Assembly: GCA_023229785.1 (NCBI GenBank)
Contig: JALNYV010000007.1
Span: 1 to 64,000 of the forward strand
Direction of reading: 5' to 3'
Source of the DNA: Candidatus Dojkabacteria bacterium
Lineage (GTDB): Bacteria > Patescibacteria > Dojkabacteria > SC72
Length of the DNA: 64,000 bases
Under the pieces are notes generated by a model. It saw only the letters and a program-made list of their open reading frames with translations. It was not told the origin of the DNA and did no database searches. Position 1 is the stretch's first letter; every line of letters begins with the position of its first letter. Of this stretch, positions 31,963 through 43,495 are shown in pieces. The position numbers and the translations under genes were made by a program.

Positions 31963-32787
31963 CAGAAGCGCAGAAGCAGGAGTAAGTGCTTTCTGCATAA
32001 ACGTGTTCTGAATAGCTCTCTGAGCCTCTACTAGGTTTGTTAAGAGTGCATCTCTTTGTGCTTTGATTGCCTTATAAGTTTCCACAACATATTTATCCGT
32101 GCTACCGGCATATTGTTGAATATAGTTATTAAGAAGTTGATCATATGTTTTGTAGAGATTATCGTACTGGGAAAGCATTTCCTGTTGACCTTTCAATGCT
32201 TGTTCTCATTGAGCTCCGGCCAGTTGATTCTGTGCCGCAGCTTGTTGTGAGAAGTCTGCTCATGTCTGTCTACCTTGAGCTTGAGCCAATGCTTGCTGTT
32301 CTGCTAGGTTCTTGGTCTGGTAGGCATTCATATTCTTTGCGTATTCATCTACTCTTGCTGTCTGTGCTCATTGTGGTCCGTATTGTTGTTCTCCTATGTT
32401 TTTAAGTTGAAGTGCTTTGTTTTTGATGTCTTGATCTATTCCACTCATTAAATTAGCATATTGTTGATTACCTGGCTCGAGTAGTTGTCATAAGAAATTA
32501 TAACTCTGAGCGGCTTGGTCGGTTCGCTTGTTAACTGCGTTGGTTGAGTTCTGTTTAAGTGTAGAATCATTATAGGCTTTCACTAGATCGGGATTTGGGT
32601 TTGCGAAAGTTTGATTGTAGTTAGTTGTTCATGGCTGAACTCATAAATATTGTCCTATTCCAGCAGTGACATCTCTCGGACCTCCCAAAAAAGATACCAT
32701 TCCCTCATTTGGAGAAGATAGTCTAGAATTTGTTAGAGCGTCTTGTTTCGTCACTATTTTTTTCTGTGGTGGATTCTTAACAGCCAT
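31951..32787 (-). CDS. Gln-rich internal virion protein, C-terminally frameshifted
   Basis: The product is 278 residues as read, about 313 if the 8-bp duplication is removed. Ala/Gln-rich helical, e.g. EQQALAQAQGRQTGADFSQQAAAQNQLAGAQ, typical of ejected or internal virion proteins of podoviruses. UGA-Gly about nine times. The truncated reading ends ...ASALLETH. Confidence 0.6.
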
Positions 32788-32813
32788 CTGTATATTTAGT
32801 TATTTAAAATTAA

Positions 32814-33335
32814 TTATGGGCAACTACAATTATTTACATTTGATTGTGTAACATAAGCTCATCCGGAGAGTAGCATTATATCTTCTCTGTCCGCTGGAGT
32901 ATCAGTACCATTGACTACCTTATCCAATAGCGTCTTAAGTTTTTCCCCACCTATCATAGTTTCCCCGAATAAGTGGCATGTTATCGTCCCAGAAAGTAGT
33001 TCTATGTACACCATATCACCTTCTGCTATAGTAAGTCATTCTAGTACTGTATTCTCGTTAGCTGTTTCTTTTTGGTATAGATTACTAGTACTTGGAGAAT
33101 CGCCGTTGGCTACAATATAAACATTGTAAGTGCTAGTCTGTCCACCGATGTTATTAACCCTCAATAGTGTTAGTTTCGTAGTATTATTCGTTCCTACGGT
33201 ATAAATTACGGTAGGAGTATTTACTGCCGAGTCATCGAGTGTTATTTGTCCTAGTATGTGTCGGTAGCCGGTCATTATGTAATTTCGTGGATAAATTGTC
33301 ATATAATTGTTGGTAGTGTCGCTCTTAAATGGCAA
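32814..33335 (-). CDS. virion-associated hypothetical protein
   Basis: The product is 173 residues from TTG (33333-33335), which has AAGGAG nine bases upstream, or 162 from ATG at 33302. The ATG option would make an ATGA junction with the upstream gene. Middle part TVIYTVGTNNTTKLTLLRVNN then YNVYIVANGD is a beta-rich motif known in phage structural proteins. Few UGAs. Confidence 0.5.
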
Positions 33336-33529
33336 GCGCTTGTTCTCCTTCTATTAAAGTCATGCATTATTTTGTGAGTGTATGCGTCTATAATTTCTAC
33401 TGGAAAGTGTCATCGATGATAAGCGTGGTATAGATCTATAAGAAGTCTACGCGCTAGGGTTTTGAATCTTAGTTCCTTAAACCTCGCACATCACATTATT
33501 TTTGAATAATATTGTTGTGGTATCGTCAT
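33275..33529 (-). CDS. small basic protein
   Basis: The product is 84 residues, Arg/His/Tyr-rich (CARFKELRFKTLARRLLIDLYHAYHRGHFPVEI). The UGA at plus 33299-33301 sits in an ATGA overlap with the ATG option of the next gene; code 25 runs on to TAA. Possibly nucleic acid binding. Confidence 0.5.
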
Positions 33530-33534
33530 AACAA

Positions 33535-33672
33535 TTATTTACGTTTTAAATGTTTCTTTTTCCTTCTTTTCCGTCAAAAGGTTTTATATTTCCTGCCGGA
33601 TTTTAATCATCCAGTGGCATTAACCGTTAGGGTATTCGGGCAGACGATTGCTCCTTGTGGGAATTGTTCCAT
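33535..33672 (-). CDS. tiny Lys/Arg-rich protein
   Basis: The product is 45 residues. MEQFPQGAIVCPNTLTVNATGG followed by a very basic tail (FGRKRRKKKHLKRK). Its start overlaps the previous stop as TAATG. Likely a DNA-binding virion or packaging-related peptide. Confidence 0.5.
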
Positions 33673-33821
33673 TATTTCTTCTTTTTAGATAAACGTTTCT
33701 TTTTCTTTTTAAGTTTCTTCTTAAAGCCGTCCGTCAAATAATAGTATCTGATTTGCTTAGCTGTGTAGTGTCTACCACTTGGGGAGACGTAGTCGTCTGG
33801 TCAGATTTTGCGGAATGGCAT
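33672..33821 (-). CDS. small basic conserved phage protein
   Basis: The product is 49 residues. DDYVSPSGRHYTAKQIRYYYLTDGF followed by a lysine tail resembles small proteins of phages and plasmids with an SPSGRxFTxKQxxxYY core. One UGA. Function unknown. Confidence 0.55.
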
Positions 33822-33842
33822 CGATAGCTGTTGGGAGTTAAA

Positions 33843-35963
33843 TTATTCTGCTTCTCGTATGACATCTGTCGCCATTCAAGCTCATGTTAAAGTTCGATTC
33901 AAATATATATTAGTATCATCAAATGTACAAGTTGCTCTTTGGCCACTATTTGCAATATCATTCATTATCACACGGTCAGAATACATTTGCATACGAGCTG
34001 GATTAGCCGCATTTAATCAAAAACACAATTGCGTAGTTCAATTATATACTCAATGACCAGTAGTTGTTTCTGTGTAACTTGCATTATCTCTAGTGAAATT
34101 GAAGCTTACTTTTTTAGGCGTTCTTCATAATCAATGTGGTATCGTTTCTATTCAACTTGCTTGAGTAGATCTAGTCGTATTTCATATAGAAACACTTCAA
34201 CCACCACTCATGCTTTCTATTTTATCGTATATTGAATTTTTACTAGGAGCATTTGTGTCTCCATTTCGGGTAGGTCCATAAGCCGCATCAGAAATTAATC
34301 AATCAGTTCCTACTCAACCTCAAACCAAAGTCGCTTGTACATAAAGAGTTCAACTTGGCCCATTATTTCTTTCTCGTGTTATTGTAAAGTCTGTTGCAGT
34401 AACGGCAGAAACGTATGCTTGATATGTTGCACCTCATGCTTGAGAAGAATATATACATCTATTAGAGGCTATAAACAATCCAGTTGTTGCTACTGGATTG
34501 TACCAACAAGAGTTTTCTCAAATAGCATAACTACCAAATGAGCCTCATTGAGGAAAGTTTGCCGTAGGGAATCAAGTCACGAATTGTATAGATTTTGGAA
34601 TTACTCATAGTGTGTGTGGTATTACTATAGAGCTATCTGGTGTGGATGCATTTAAAGTAAATGTCATTGTATCAGATAACATAACACCACCATCTCATGC
34701 GGGACCTTGTGGTCAAGCACTTACGTTTCTAAAATCTCAATCTACATATAAATACTGGACAGGAATACTGTCTCAATCTAATCTCCGATCCATTTTTATA
34801 CTTGTTCCGTCTTTATATACTCTAACATAAATATTTCATTGTCACGTGGAATTGTGTCAACCAACCTTTAGTTCTTCTACGCCATTTCAATCCAAATAAA
34901 TTGGTCAATATCAAACTATCTCGTCGTCATTCGCCGTAAAGTCTGTTCTTATATATATTAAAAGTGAATATGCTCAAGTAGGTATGGTTCATATAATTTC
35001 TCAAGTTCATGTATTGCTTGTTTGTGAATTTTTGGTAACTTGAGTAATAGATGATATATATCATCAAGTTCATCAACCTCCACCAATCACACTTAATGGA
35101 TCCCCCGGAGTTCAATCTCCCATAAGAGTAGCGTCATGGGAAACGGTCTCTAATCAACCCTTTACATTAGTCACTCGTGTATCTAGGATATGCACACGAA
35201 CATTGTCGTATGTATTTCATCCTCCATAAGAGTTATATCTGAGTGTATTTTCTGTCCATAATATAGTAGCAAATCATGGTACTGGAGTTACTGCATCAAA
35301 ATAATTCCTTACAGAATATTTTTGACTAACCGCAGTTAGAACTTCATCATATATTCATTCCATATTTGTTCAACCATTGTTATATCCAAATTGGAACATC
35401 ACCTTATATCTTCCTTGTTCAACATCAGATTCTGTGACATTTAAATTATGTATCACTTCTTCCTCTATTCCGCCGATTACATTTTTTGCGGTGGATATGA
35501 ATATTGTTTGACCCGCTCACGAACCAAGTCACCCGGTTTGTGACCATAAATCTTCGATGATTACGCGATAATCTGTTCATGTATTCTTAGTCATAATCTT
35601 TATGGTATTTCATTGCCAGTTAGTTTCTCCTGGTCCAGGGTCAGCCGCATTCCAAAAATGTGTCTGTTCTGATCACGTGTTTGGGAAAGCATTATCTCCT
35701 GCACTTGCCAAAGTCCAGCGATATGAATGACTTACTCTATATCTTCCTGCTTCAATATCTGCCTGTGTTACATTAAGATTATGTGTATAAGAATGTATTT
35801 CACTTCAGTTTACACTAGCGATAGGATCGCTCACGAAGACTATATTTCCTCAGGTTCCCCCACCGCTTCAGTTATCAACTCGTCAGTTTTCTTTTGACAA
35901 AACCTGCGCGGCAGTTCAGGCGTTAGTTGTTTTGATTTGTGTTACGTCTATTTGTTGGGTCAT
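33843..35963 (-). CDS. large tail fibre protein with collagen-like patch
   Basis: The product is 706 residues. Two N-terminal repeats share IHSYTHNLNVTQADIEAGRYR / VIHNLNVTESDVEQGRYK. A GGGGTGGYISS hinge, a short collagen-like GPQGPAGDGG at about residue 435 and a repeated C-terminal domain pair (SIVIPHTLGVIPKSIQFV, IETIPHGLGRTPKKVSF) follow. Roughly 70 UGA-Gly. Likely the long fibre of the virion. Confidence 0.65.
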
Positions 35964-35980
35964 ATTCATATATTAATATA

Positions 35981-36574
35981 TTAAATATTTCTTTCTTTAT
36001 CTAGTCATAGAATGTTTACTCGTTGCTCTCTTGTATGTGTTTCTCATTTATAAGTTATATATCTTGAACTTCTTCTGTTGTTACATTGTTCTTTTCTTGT
36101 TGCTCGTCTACAATTTTCTTTACAATAATTTCAATTATTATCTATCCTATCTAAACTAGTTTGTTCTTTTCCATATTCTTTAATGTGATGTGAATAGCTT
36201 TCATACATATCATCTTTAAAATTTTCAAAACTTTTCCATAAGTTTTTTATTCAACGACCTCAATAATTTTTATACCATCTACATTTTTCATTATTACATC
36301 TTTCATTTAAACTATTATAACGGTGATAAAATAGATCTTTTGACATTCAATGTGTTCTAGCGTGACGTCATCTCTTACATCAACAAGATGTAGTTTGACC
36401 CCTTATCACACTAAAAAATACATAATAATCAATTTTTCAACAATCACATATACACTTTACTTGTCTAGTTTTAAATTTATACTTACTAATCTCTGGATCT
36501 ACTTCCTCTAGAATCGTAAGGTATCAAAACTTTTTTCATACATAATCTTCTATAAAATACTTTTTTCTAAACAT
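35981..36574 (-). CDS. homing endonuclease (HNH/AP2 type) with zinc domain
   Basis: The product is 197 residues. N-terminal CICDCGK ... TSCGCKR zinc-ribbon, then FYHRYNSLNERCNNEKCRWYKNYGGRGIKNLW, SFENFKDDMYESY, EYGKEQTSLDRIDNNGNYCKENCRRATRKEQCNNRR. This is the canonical family; both Gly of YGGRGI include UGA codons. Paralogues at 13733 and 60115. Inserted between fibre genes. Confidence 0.9.
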
Positions 36575-36613
36575 GGTTTATATTAGTTATAGTAATAAAA
36601 CTTTTTTGTGGGA

Positions 36614-36639
36614 GGCAGAGAGCTATAACCTTCTCTGCC
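36614..36639. other. hairpin in the gap next to the homing gene
   Basis: GGCAGAGA (36614-36621) pairs with TCTCTGCC (36632-36639). It sits in the ~90-nt gap between the homing gene and the fibre gene. No T-run on either side. It may be a mRNA end hairpin or part of the insertion target. Confidence 0.4.
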
Positions 36640-36667
36640 AATTACGGAGCAACCCGACCATTATTAT

Positions 36668-38530
36668 TTAATAAACATAATCAATAATTATATTTGTGTT
36701 TTGTGGTGGTACACTATTAAAATGAAGTGTTGTTCATATGATTGTAAAATCTGCAATCTTTTGTCTTAATCAATTTAAATACACTTTTCATCAAGAAATA
36801 TATGTATGCGTTAAGGTGAAATCATCTAAAATTCAATCAGCTATAAATTCCTCAGTATATTCTTGTATAAGAGTTGGTGTGCTTCAAACCATAACCCGTA
36901 TAATTGCGTGTTCGGTTACTCATAATTGTGGACTAAATGTTATAGTTTGTGTTCATGTGTTGTAAGTATAATCAGTGGTTGGGAACAATCATGTTCCAGA
37001 ATCAACAAACACCATAAATCATTTTTCTGATATTGGTGTGTTTATTAACATATAATCAGTGATATTATTGAGTGTTTCTTCGTATTCCCGAGTTCAATTA
37101 ATAGAAACCATACCTCATCAAGTAAACGTTATATTTGAAACATTTAAATTTGATACGTTAGTATCTCACTCAAGATTAATTGTCGTGGTGTTGTCATATG
37201 TGGTTGTGTAGTTGTCTGTGTAGGATGTCGAGCCTCATTCATAAACCTCCGTTACATTAGTATTATTTACAGTAACATCAGTCTGATTAATGGTTCACCC
37301 CGTGTTATTTATTGTAGTTGTGTTGTCGTAATTACTTATATAATTACTATTATAATTTTGTTCTCAAGTAGTGTTGTTAGTTACCGCATAAACTATATCT
37401 CCAGCCAAATTTAATGTGGAATTTTCTTCAAAATTAGTGATGCTTGTATCTGAGTAATTTGTGGTACCATCTTGATTTGTAATGCTTGTAGAAGCGTAAT
37501 TACTTTCTGTAGTTCCATTATAGTTCAAGACAGAATCAACATATGTTCCAATGTAGTTAGAATCATAGTTCTGACTTCATGTGTTTGTTGTGTTTGTCCG
37601 ATCAATAGTCGTTAAAGCAGTAAATGTCACGTTTCATCCAATTTCTCATAACGTGACAACTGTGTTAGAAAGATTCAAGGCGGTTAGTCCCTCTATCCAA
37701 CTAAGTAGATTGTTTTGTACATCTACATCGTTCTCAATACAATCAGCAACATCGCCGCAAGTGAAACTTGATCAGCCTCATGCTACGGTAACGTCCACTC
37801 TATTTTCAAGAATATTCCATACCACTGACTGTACGCCAGCTCCGGTGAAATTGATTATGTTTGTATTGTGTATGTCTGTTCCTGTGTGTTGAATCATCAT
37901 AGGAGCAACAACTTCTCCATCTACCAATATCTGCGCTCAGTTAGTCAAATTTATTGTAGTATCGTCGTAGTTAATTACCGCACCATTGAAATTAAATGTG
38001 CTTCATAAATAACTACCTATATATGTATCATCAAACGTTTGTGTTCATGTATTGAGTGTATTAGACCAGTCGATAGTCGTACCAGCTCAGAATGTAATAT
38101 TTCAGTCAATCTGACCTAGGGTTACGTTAACCTGTGAAAGGTCTAAATCGGTTAGTGTCTCTACCCAGTTCAAAAGTGAATCATAAACATCCTGGTCATT
38201 ACTGATACAGTCAGCTACGTCTGCACATGTGAAACCTCAACCTCATCCTTGTGCATTGAGAATTATTTGGTTTGCTGGTTCGTCGTATGTGGCAGTTAGA
38301 TTGTGATGGTTATTGTGAACCAACATATCCAAAGTCATATTTTTTGCCTGATTTTTAGAAATAGGCTTCACCTGTTTTACTTGTGATCTAGTAGATTTAT
38401 CTATTTTTGGCATCATAGAAGTAGGAATAATTACTGTTTTTCACAGTTTCTTATTCTTAGGAATCTTCTTTGCTATGCTCATTAATTGCATAGTTTCAGG
38501 ACTATTGAATGCTTTTACTTTCTTAGCCAT
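36668..38530 (-). CDS. tail fibre protein with internal duplication
   Basis: The product is 620 residues. Two copies of a unit FTCxDVADCIxNDxDVxxxLLxW(V/I)E about 125 residues apart, each followed by VNVTLGQIDGNITF / VVTLGEIGGNVTF. Then Asn/Thr-rich repeats (NYDNTTTINN, TTTYDNTTTINLEG) form a fibre shaft. Basic N-terminus. About 45 UGA-Gly. Probably a fibre or baseplate protein. Confidence 0.6.
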
Positions 38531-38552
38531 TTTGAATTCTTTTTATGTAAAA

Positions 38553-38825
38553 TTATGCTTGAGGAATTTCTGCTCATTCTAAAAGCATTTTTATCACGTC
38601 TATAATATTCACTCAAGGAATCTGTTTGATCATGTCAACATGCTCAGAAACCATTTGCTGTGTTTGTTCTGGTGTCTGCTCAGGAGTAGCGGGTGCTTCA
38701 GGAGAAGTTCCTTCTGGTGGCATACCTGCCATATCTCCAGGCATTGGCATCTGTTTGCCACTGTCTTTCATATAGTTAGAAAGTCTGTCCTTGATTTCTG
38801 GACTGATTTTGTCTGCTTGAATCAT
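38553..38825 (-). CDS. small Pro/Gln-rich protein
   Basis: The product is 90 residues; middle PEGTSPEAPATPEQTPEQTQQ linker. Late motif 32 nt upstream. UGA-Gly only near the C-terminus. Possibly a minor virion or chaperone protein. Confidence 0.55.
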
Positions 38826-38857
38826 GTGGAAATTTAAACGAATAAATTATCAATCTT

Positions 38858-38866
38858 ACCTAAGGC
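38858..38866 (-). promoter_or_regulatory. GCCTTAGGT motif, putative late promoter
   Basis: Minus strand GCCTTAGGTAAGATTGATAATTTA, identical to the copy at 31.8 kb, 32 nt before the next start. Confidence 0.7.
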
Positions 38867-38870
38867 AATT

Positions 38871-41168
38871 CTATTCTAAACAAGGTCAAATGTTTGGTGG
38901 ACAATCACAATTTGGTTTCTTTTCTGTAGGAGATAGGGGATCATCAAAAGCTGGATTAGCGTCCTCTGCTGCGTTTGCTCGATAAGGAGCAATGAATCAC
39001 ATATATTCTATATCATCTTCCCATCTTGCCACGAGTCTGATCTTTGCGAGATTAAACCGTGGAAGGTTATTCATGGCGAAAGTTATTCTTGCGAAGTTTG
39101 ACACATAGTATCTATTATCGTCCACGCCAAGTAAATAGTCGTCATATGTTACCGGTTCTTCGTCACATCCACAGTCTGGTGATTCCATATCTTGCTCGGT
39201 AAATTTGCTTCCTTTATAAGGTCTAGAATATTCACTATTGTCAGAAAGATATTGCATAGCGTCTTTTGGGATTTTATCTATACTACCATCCTTTATTCCA
39301 TTCAATAGTTTTACATATATAGAATTTGATAAGTCTAGATAAGATAGCTGTTTGAATGTGTTTGTATATGTCTCTACTTCTGCTCGTGAGCCACCGGTAG
39401 AAATTGATGAATTTTTTCCGACAAGGACCACGCCAGTTCTGAATGTTTTTTGCTGGAAAGAGTTAAGATTTTGGGGAGAATCGTTCTCTCACATTATCAT
39501 TTCTATTCTCTGTTGTATTTCTTTGTCTCATTGATCTGTTTTTCCACAATAAGAGAATAAATCCTCTCCATAGTAGATATTTGATTTCTGCCCTTCTACA
39601 ACCATCTCGGTCTCCCGGTGATGTCGGATATCGTAATCCTTATTATATATGAGAACCTTGGTTTTGGTATATACTCAGTTATTGTCGTAATCTGTATTTA
39701 TGAAAATCTTTAGTTCATTCTCGGTAGCGTATAGAGAAACTTTGTCGTTCTCCGTCAAGTTCTCCAAGTGACCTAAAGCATATCAAGACATCGGTTCAAG
39801 TTTTACCGTAAACGATCAGTCTGCCACAGGAGTAATCGATAAGGCACTTAATCTTTTATCTTTGGTTACTATATAGAATGAATTTTTGAATTGCTTAAAT
39901 GAATGCTCACTTCGTAATCCGACACTAGAATCAGTTACATCGGTTTTTGATAGAAACATTGACTTGGTTGCGTCGAAAGAAAGTTGTGTGACGGTTATTG
40001 AATCTCTACTCATAGAAAGCACATAGTTCTGAAAATCAGCTACAGCAATCACATCAGCGCCAACTGAGGCGGTCTGTAATGGCGTAGTAAAGAACTGCAA
40101 TGTCCCGAGTCATCAAAAGTGAAGATAGCCATTCTTGTCAAGCGCCACGAGCTGTCAGTTCTGATAGCAGGCGGACTTTATACTAGAATTCGTAAAATAG
40201 ATCGGGCAGAATGTTGAGAGGGTTGTTTGTGTTCCTTTTCAAATAAGGAAGGCATTTGTATCTCATGTCCACAAAACTAGACCCCTATTTGTATTAAACA
40301 CAAAGACTTCTCATCGTTCTGAAAAAATTGAGTACCGCATATTTGCTCACTCGTTTTGTCCTACTTCAAATCCTGACCATGAAGACAATACATCAAGATA
40401 TTGTCAGTTATCTATCTTCCCGGTAATTTGGTTAGCTTGTTTAAATCCAGAAGATCCATTTGCAAAGTCGGAAGAATATCCATAACAGAATACATAGTCT
40501 CCCGGGAGAATGTTTGCTCCAAAAAGTATATCATCCTCTACACTTATATTCCCGTCTGTGAATTGTCCATCTGGCGGTAAGGCTGCTATAGTTATTCTTA
40601 CTGGTTCATTGTTCTTATCTGTATAGTCGAACACTCATGAATCCTGTAATTTCTCTCAATTATATGTAGCGGTAGCCGTTTCTAGGGTTACTGCGTTTGT
40701 TCTAGTCACTTCAGTGATCGTTTTGTTTATTTCTATTCCATTCCCGGAGGCTGTTCATCATTCCGGGTTAAGTTTGATGTCTCATTTCACAAAAGAGGTT
40801 CTTAGAAATTTATCAAATCCACCTCTTTCAAATCACAACTCTTCTCCAATCATTACTATATCACATTCTTGTTCTTTGTATATTCTCACTGCGTCTTCGT
40901 CGGAGCTTATCCACATCCAATATGTATCTATATATCCATGCTTGTCTTTAATGTCTACAAAGTCGGATCGTCTTCCTCCATCTGGATATCCCCCAGGGAA
41001 TCTCTTAGTGAACGCCTTTCTTTTTCTTAGTGCAAAAGATGTAGGCTTCATCCTTTTTGTATAGGGTGGCTTAATTATGTCACAATTTACTATTTCTTCA
41101 TAAACCTGATTAACTTTTCAGACCAATCTACCGTCTAAGTATCAGACTATTTTTTCTTTTAAGAGCAT
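38871..41168 (-). CDS. tail nozzle/tubular protein B-like
   Basis: The product is 765 residues, beta-propeller-like: repeated strands such as GEVFVFNTNRGLVLW, NGQLVALDKNGYLHF, DVIAVADFQNYVLSMS, NSFYIVTKDKRLSALS. Size and position match the T7 gp12-type nozzle encoded after the adaptor in podoviruses. The C-terminal end is Cys-rich (SPDCGCDEEP, NCDCPPN). UGA-Gly is moderate. Assigned by fold impression and gene order, not by a specific motif. Confidence 0.55.
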
Positions 41169-41183
41169 AGTTGACGTTAGAAA

Positions 41184-41852
41184 TTAAATAGCTGGGTTCC
41201 CGGTAACGTATTCTATAGATGTAGCGTCCATTTCTGCTACCTTAGCAATATAATCAGTATATCTTTGTAGGAATTTCTCGTAATCACCATCATAATTAGT
41301 CCCGGCAGTGTCACCATAATATGCCTTGATTAGCATTTTCATGGCAGGCATAAGGTAGAGTGGTATAGCAATTATGCTCTCATCGTCGATCATCATTGTA
41401 GGGGCCTTATAGTATACTATATATCAATTTTGAACTTCTGCGGGTATATTTGCCTCTATAGTCTTTCCTCATCTACAAAAATCATATTCACCAGTATTGA
41501 GTCATAGATTTGCTCAGATAGGGAACATCTTTAATTTTACATATTTTGTAGCGTCGTCATATCTGTCGGCACTAGTGTCTCTATGTTCTATCAAATTTGA
41601 TGGTATATTTGTATTTTTAGTATATCGTCCTTGGATATCATAAATATCCTGTGTGGAGTTTAATGTTACTTGTCCAGGGGCAGTAAAAGATATCAAACCT
41701 TTATTGAATTTGAATCTATATACATCAACTCGCATTTCTAGTAATGCTTCATTGATTGTCTGCACTTTATCAGTACATTGTAATTTAAGAGCATTTCCAA
41801 AACTTTTAAACCATCCGTCGACAGTTAGTTGAGAAAGTCAGCAATTTTCCAT
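41184..41852 (-). CDS. tail adaptor-like protein (gp11-type, putative)
   Basis: The product is 222 residues. Length and its place between capsid and nozzle match T7 gp11-type adaptors; the sequence is LTVDGWFKSFGNALKLQCTD ... PLYLMPAMKMLIKAYYGD. A late motif precedes it. No strong motif, so the call is positional. Confidence 0.45.
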
Positions 41853-41883
41853 GGGAGTTATAACGAACTAAATTATCAATCTT

Positions 41884-41892
41884 ACCTAAGGC
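41884..41892 (-). promoter_or_regulatory. GCCTTAGGT motif, putative late promoter
   Basis: Minus strand GCCTTAGGTAAGATTGATAATTTA, 31 nt before the adaptor gene's start, just after the capsid gene terminator. Confidence 0.7.
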
Positions 41893-41897
41893 AATTA

Positions 41898-41934
41898 CAA
41901 AAAAAGAAGCCTCTTTCGAGACTCCTTCTTCCAT
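41898..41934 (-). terminator. terminator after capsid gene
   Basis: Minus strand AGTCTC GAAA GAGGCT stem inside an imperfect longer hairpin, followed by TTCTTTTTTT. It lies 10 nt after the capsid stop. Confidence 0.75.
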
Positions 41935-41943
41935 TAGTTATGA

Positions 41944-43479
41944 TTAGACACTAAACACTGATACGAGTGGTTGATCGTCGTCGGTAGTACCTCTAGTCAA
42001 CCATTTGTAAGAGTAGTAGTTCTTCAATACTCTATATGCACCATTATATACACCAGCAAATGCAAGTCCGAATTCAAACTTACCTACGTATACGAATGCT
42101 TCGTCTCCACCAGAAAGTGGGTTAACAAGCAATGAAACGTCTGTAAATCTAAATGTAGGAACACCACTATTTACCATTACTTTCATATCTGAGTCCATCT
42201 TAGTGTATTTTCTCTGATATAATCCAACCATTGATTTTGGCATCAAAAGCATGATAGGATAATCCTTATAGAAATGACTGAATGGTTCAAACAAAACGAA
42301 TTCGATTGTTCCATATTCAATTTCAATTCCATGTACTCTCAAACTTAAGTAATCTCTTACTCCAGTGTGAGAAGTTGGAGTTTCCTTATACATTTGGATT
42401 CCAAAATACTCTTCAAATGAAGGAGCCATAAACATTAATTGTTTCAAACCAGCTGTGTTGATAGCTGCTGTGATTGGCTCATTGTTGTAATATCCAGATT
42501 CAAACGCCATGATGAAGTTATCAATCAAAGCTGTGATCATCTTTTCGTCGTCAGTTGTTCCGCCAACAGGATCTAAGTCAACGATGAATGAATCACCAGT
42601 AACTGTTTGAGCATCCTGAAGAGAGTACAAAAGTCCTCTTGTTTCTGATTCCTCGATTCCAGCTCTTTCTTTAACGTTTCTAGCATACAAGAATGCGTGC
42701 ACGAATTCGTTTTGAAGAAGTCCTTCAAACAAAGCGTTAACCTTAGAGTTGATGAAGAATTGTGGAGAAGTGTTGTTGTAGTAGTATACTGCTCTATCTA
42801 ATGACAATTCATAAGTTTTGAATGTCAATTTTCCTTGAATTGTTTGGAAGTAAGAAAGATATTTATATCTCTTATTAAGATCGTAAGAGTTGTCAATTGC
42901 AGCTTCTCTAAATCTCATGTTAGCACCTCTATATACTTCGTTTCCAGCTAATGCGTCAGGAATATTTCTATTCAAATTCAATGTATAGTTATCACTTCCA
43001 TTGTCAGTAATAGCGTCTACTTGAGCGATGAATGAATATCTCTTTCCGTTTGTGTCAGTAAGTTCAGCTCTAATATATGTAGAAGTTTTAATTCCTTTCA
43101 GATTAGAAGCATCTGCGATTTCAATTTCATCAGCAGCCAATAAATGAGCAGCAGTATCTGTATCACCAGGTACGTTTAAGATTGTAGAGAAATGGAATGT
43201 GTAGATATCTTCCCATCGTTCTAAAGCTTCTTCGTCATTAGTCATAACAAGATCAAACTGTCCGTTTCCGAGCGCCTTGATTTTAAGTTGCAATTCTTTT
43301 GCTCCACTTGCTTGATCGAAGAAATATTCTTCAATATCGAAAAGTAGATAAGAGAACGCAGGTAGTTTATATGGGAAAATCTTCACGATAGGAAGTCCCT
43401 TATTCACAAACTCCGCTAGGATGTCAACGGCGGTAGGTTCCACGGTTGCGCCCTTTGGGAATTGATTAGGATTTGGCAT
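41944..43479 (-). CDS. major capsid protein (putative)
   Basis: The product is 511 residues with not a single UGA codon, unlike nearly all neighbours. It follows the scaffold-like gene and is followed by a strong terminator, so it should be highly expressed. Sequence (YLLFDIEEYFFDQASGAK, RAVYYYNNTSPQFFIN, AFESGYYNNEPITAA) looks like an HK97-type capsid but I see no decisive motif. Assigned by order (portal, scaffold, this gene), size and codon behaviour. Confidence 0.7.
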   Translation of the reverse strand: MPNPNQFPKGATVEPTAVDILAEFVNKGLPIVKIFPYKLPAFSYLLFDIEEYFFDQASGAKELQLKIKALGNGQFDLVMTNDEEALERWEDIYTFHFSTILNVPGDTDTAAHLLAADEIEIADASNLKGIKTSTYIRAELTDTNGKRYSFIAQVDAITDNGSDNYTLNLNRNIPDALAGNEVYRGANMRFREAAIDNSYDLNKRYKYLSYFQTIQGKLTFKTYELSLDRAVYYYNNTSPQFFINSKVNALFEGLLQNEFVHAFLYARNVKERAGIEESETRGLLYSLQDAQTVTGDSFIVDLDPVGGTTDDEKMITALIDNFIMAFESGYYNNEPITAAINTAGLKQLMFMAPSFEEYFGIQMYKETPTSHTGVRDYLSLRVHGIEIEYGTIEFVLFEPFSHFYKDYPIMLLMPKSMVGLYQRKYTKMDSDMKVMVNSGVPTFRFTDVSLLVNPLSGGDEAFVYVGKFEFGLAFAGVYNGAYRVLKNYYSYKWLTRGTTDDDQPLVSVFSV

Positions 43480-43495
43480 GAATTAAAATTAAATG

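Noticed and set aside
36600..36660. tRNA gene in the gap beside the homing gene
   Set aside because: A TTGGCAGAG-like stretch recalls a D-arm but no acceptor or T-arm can be paired.
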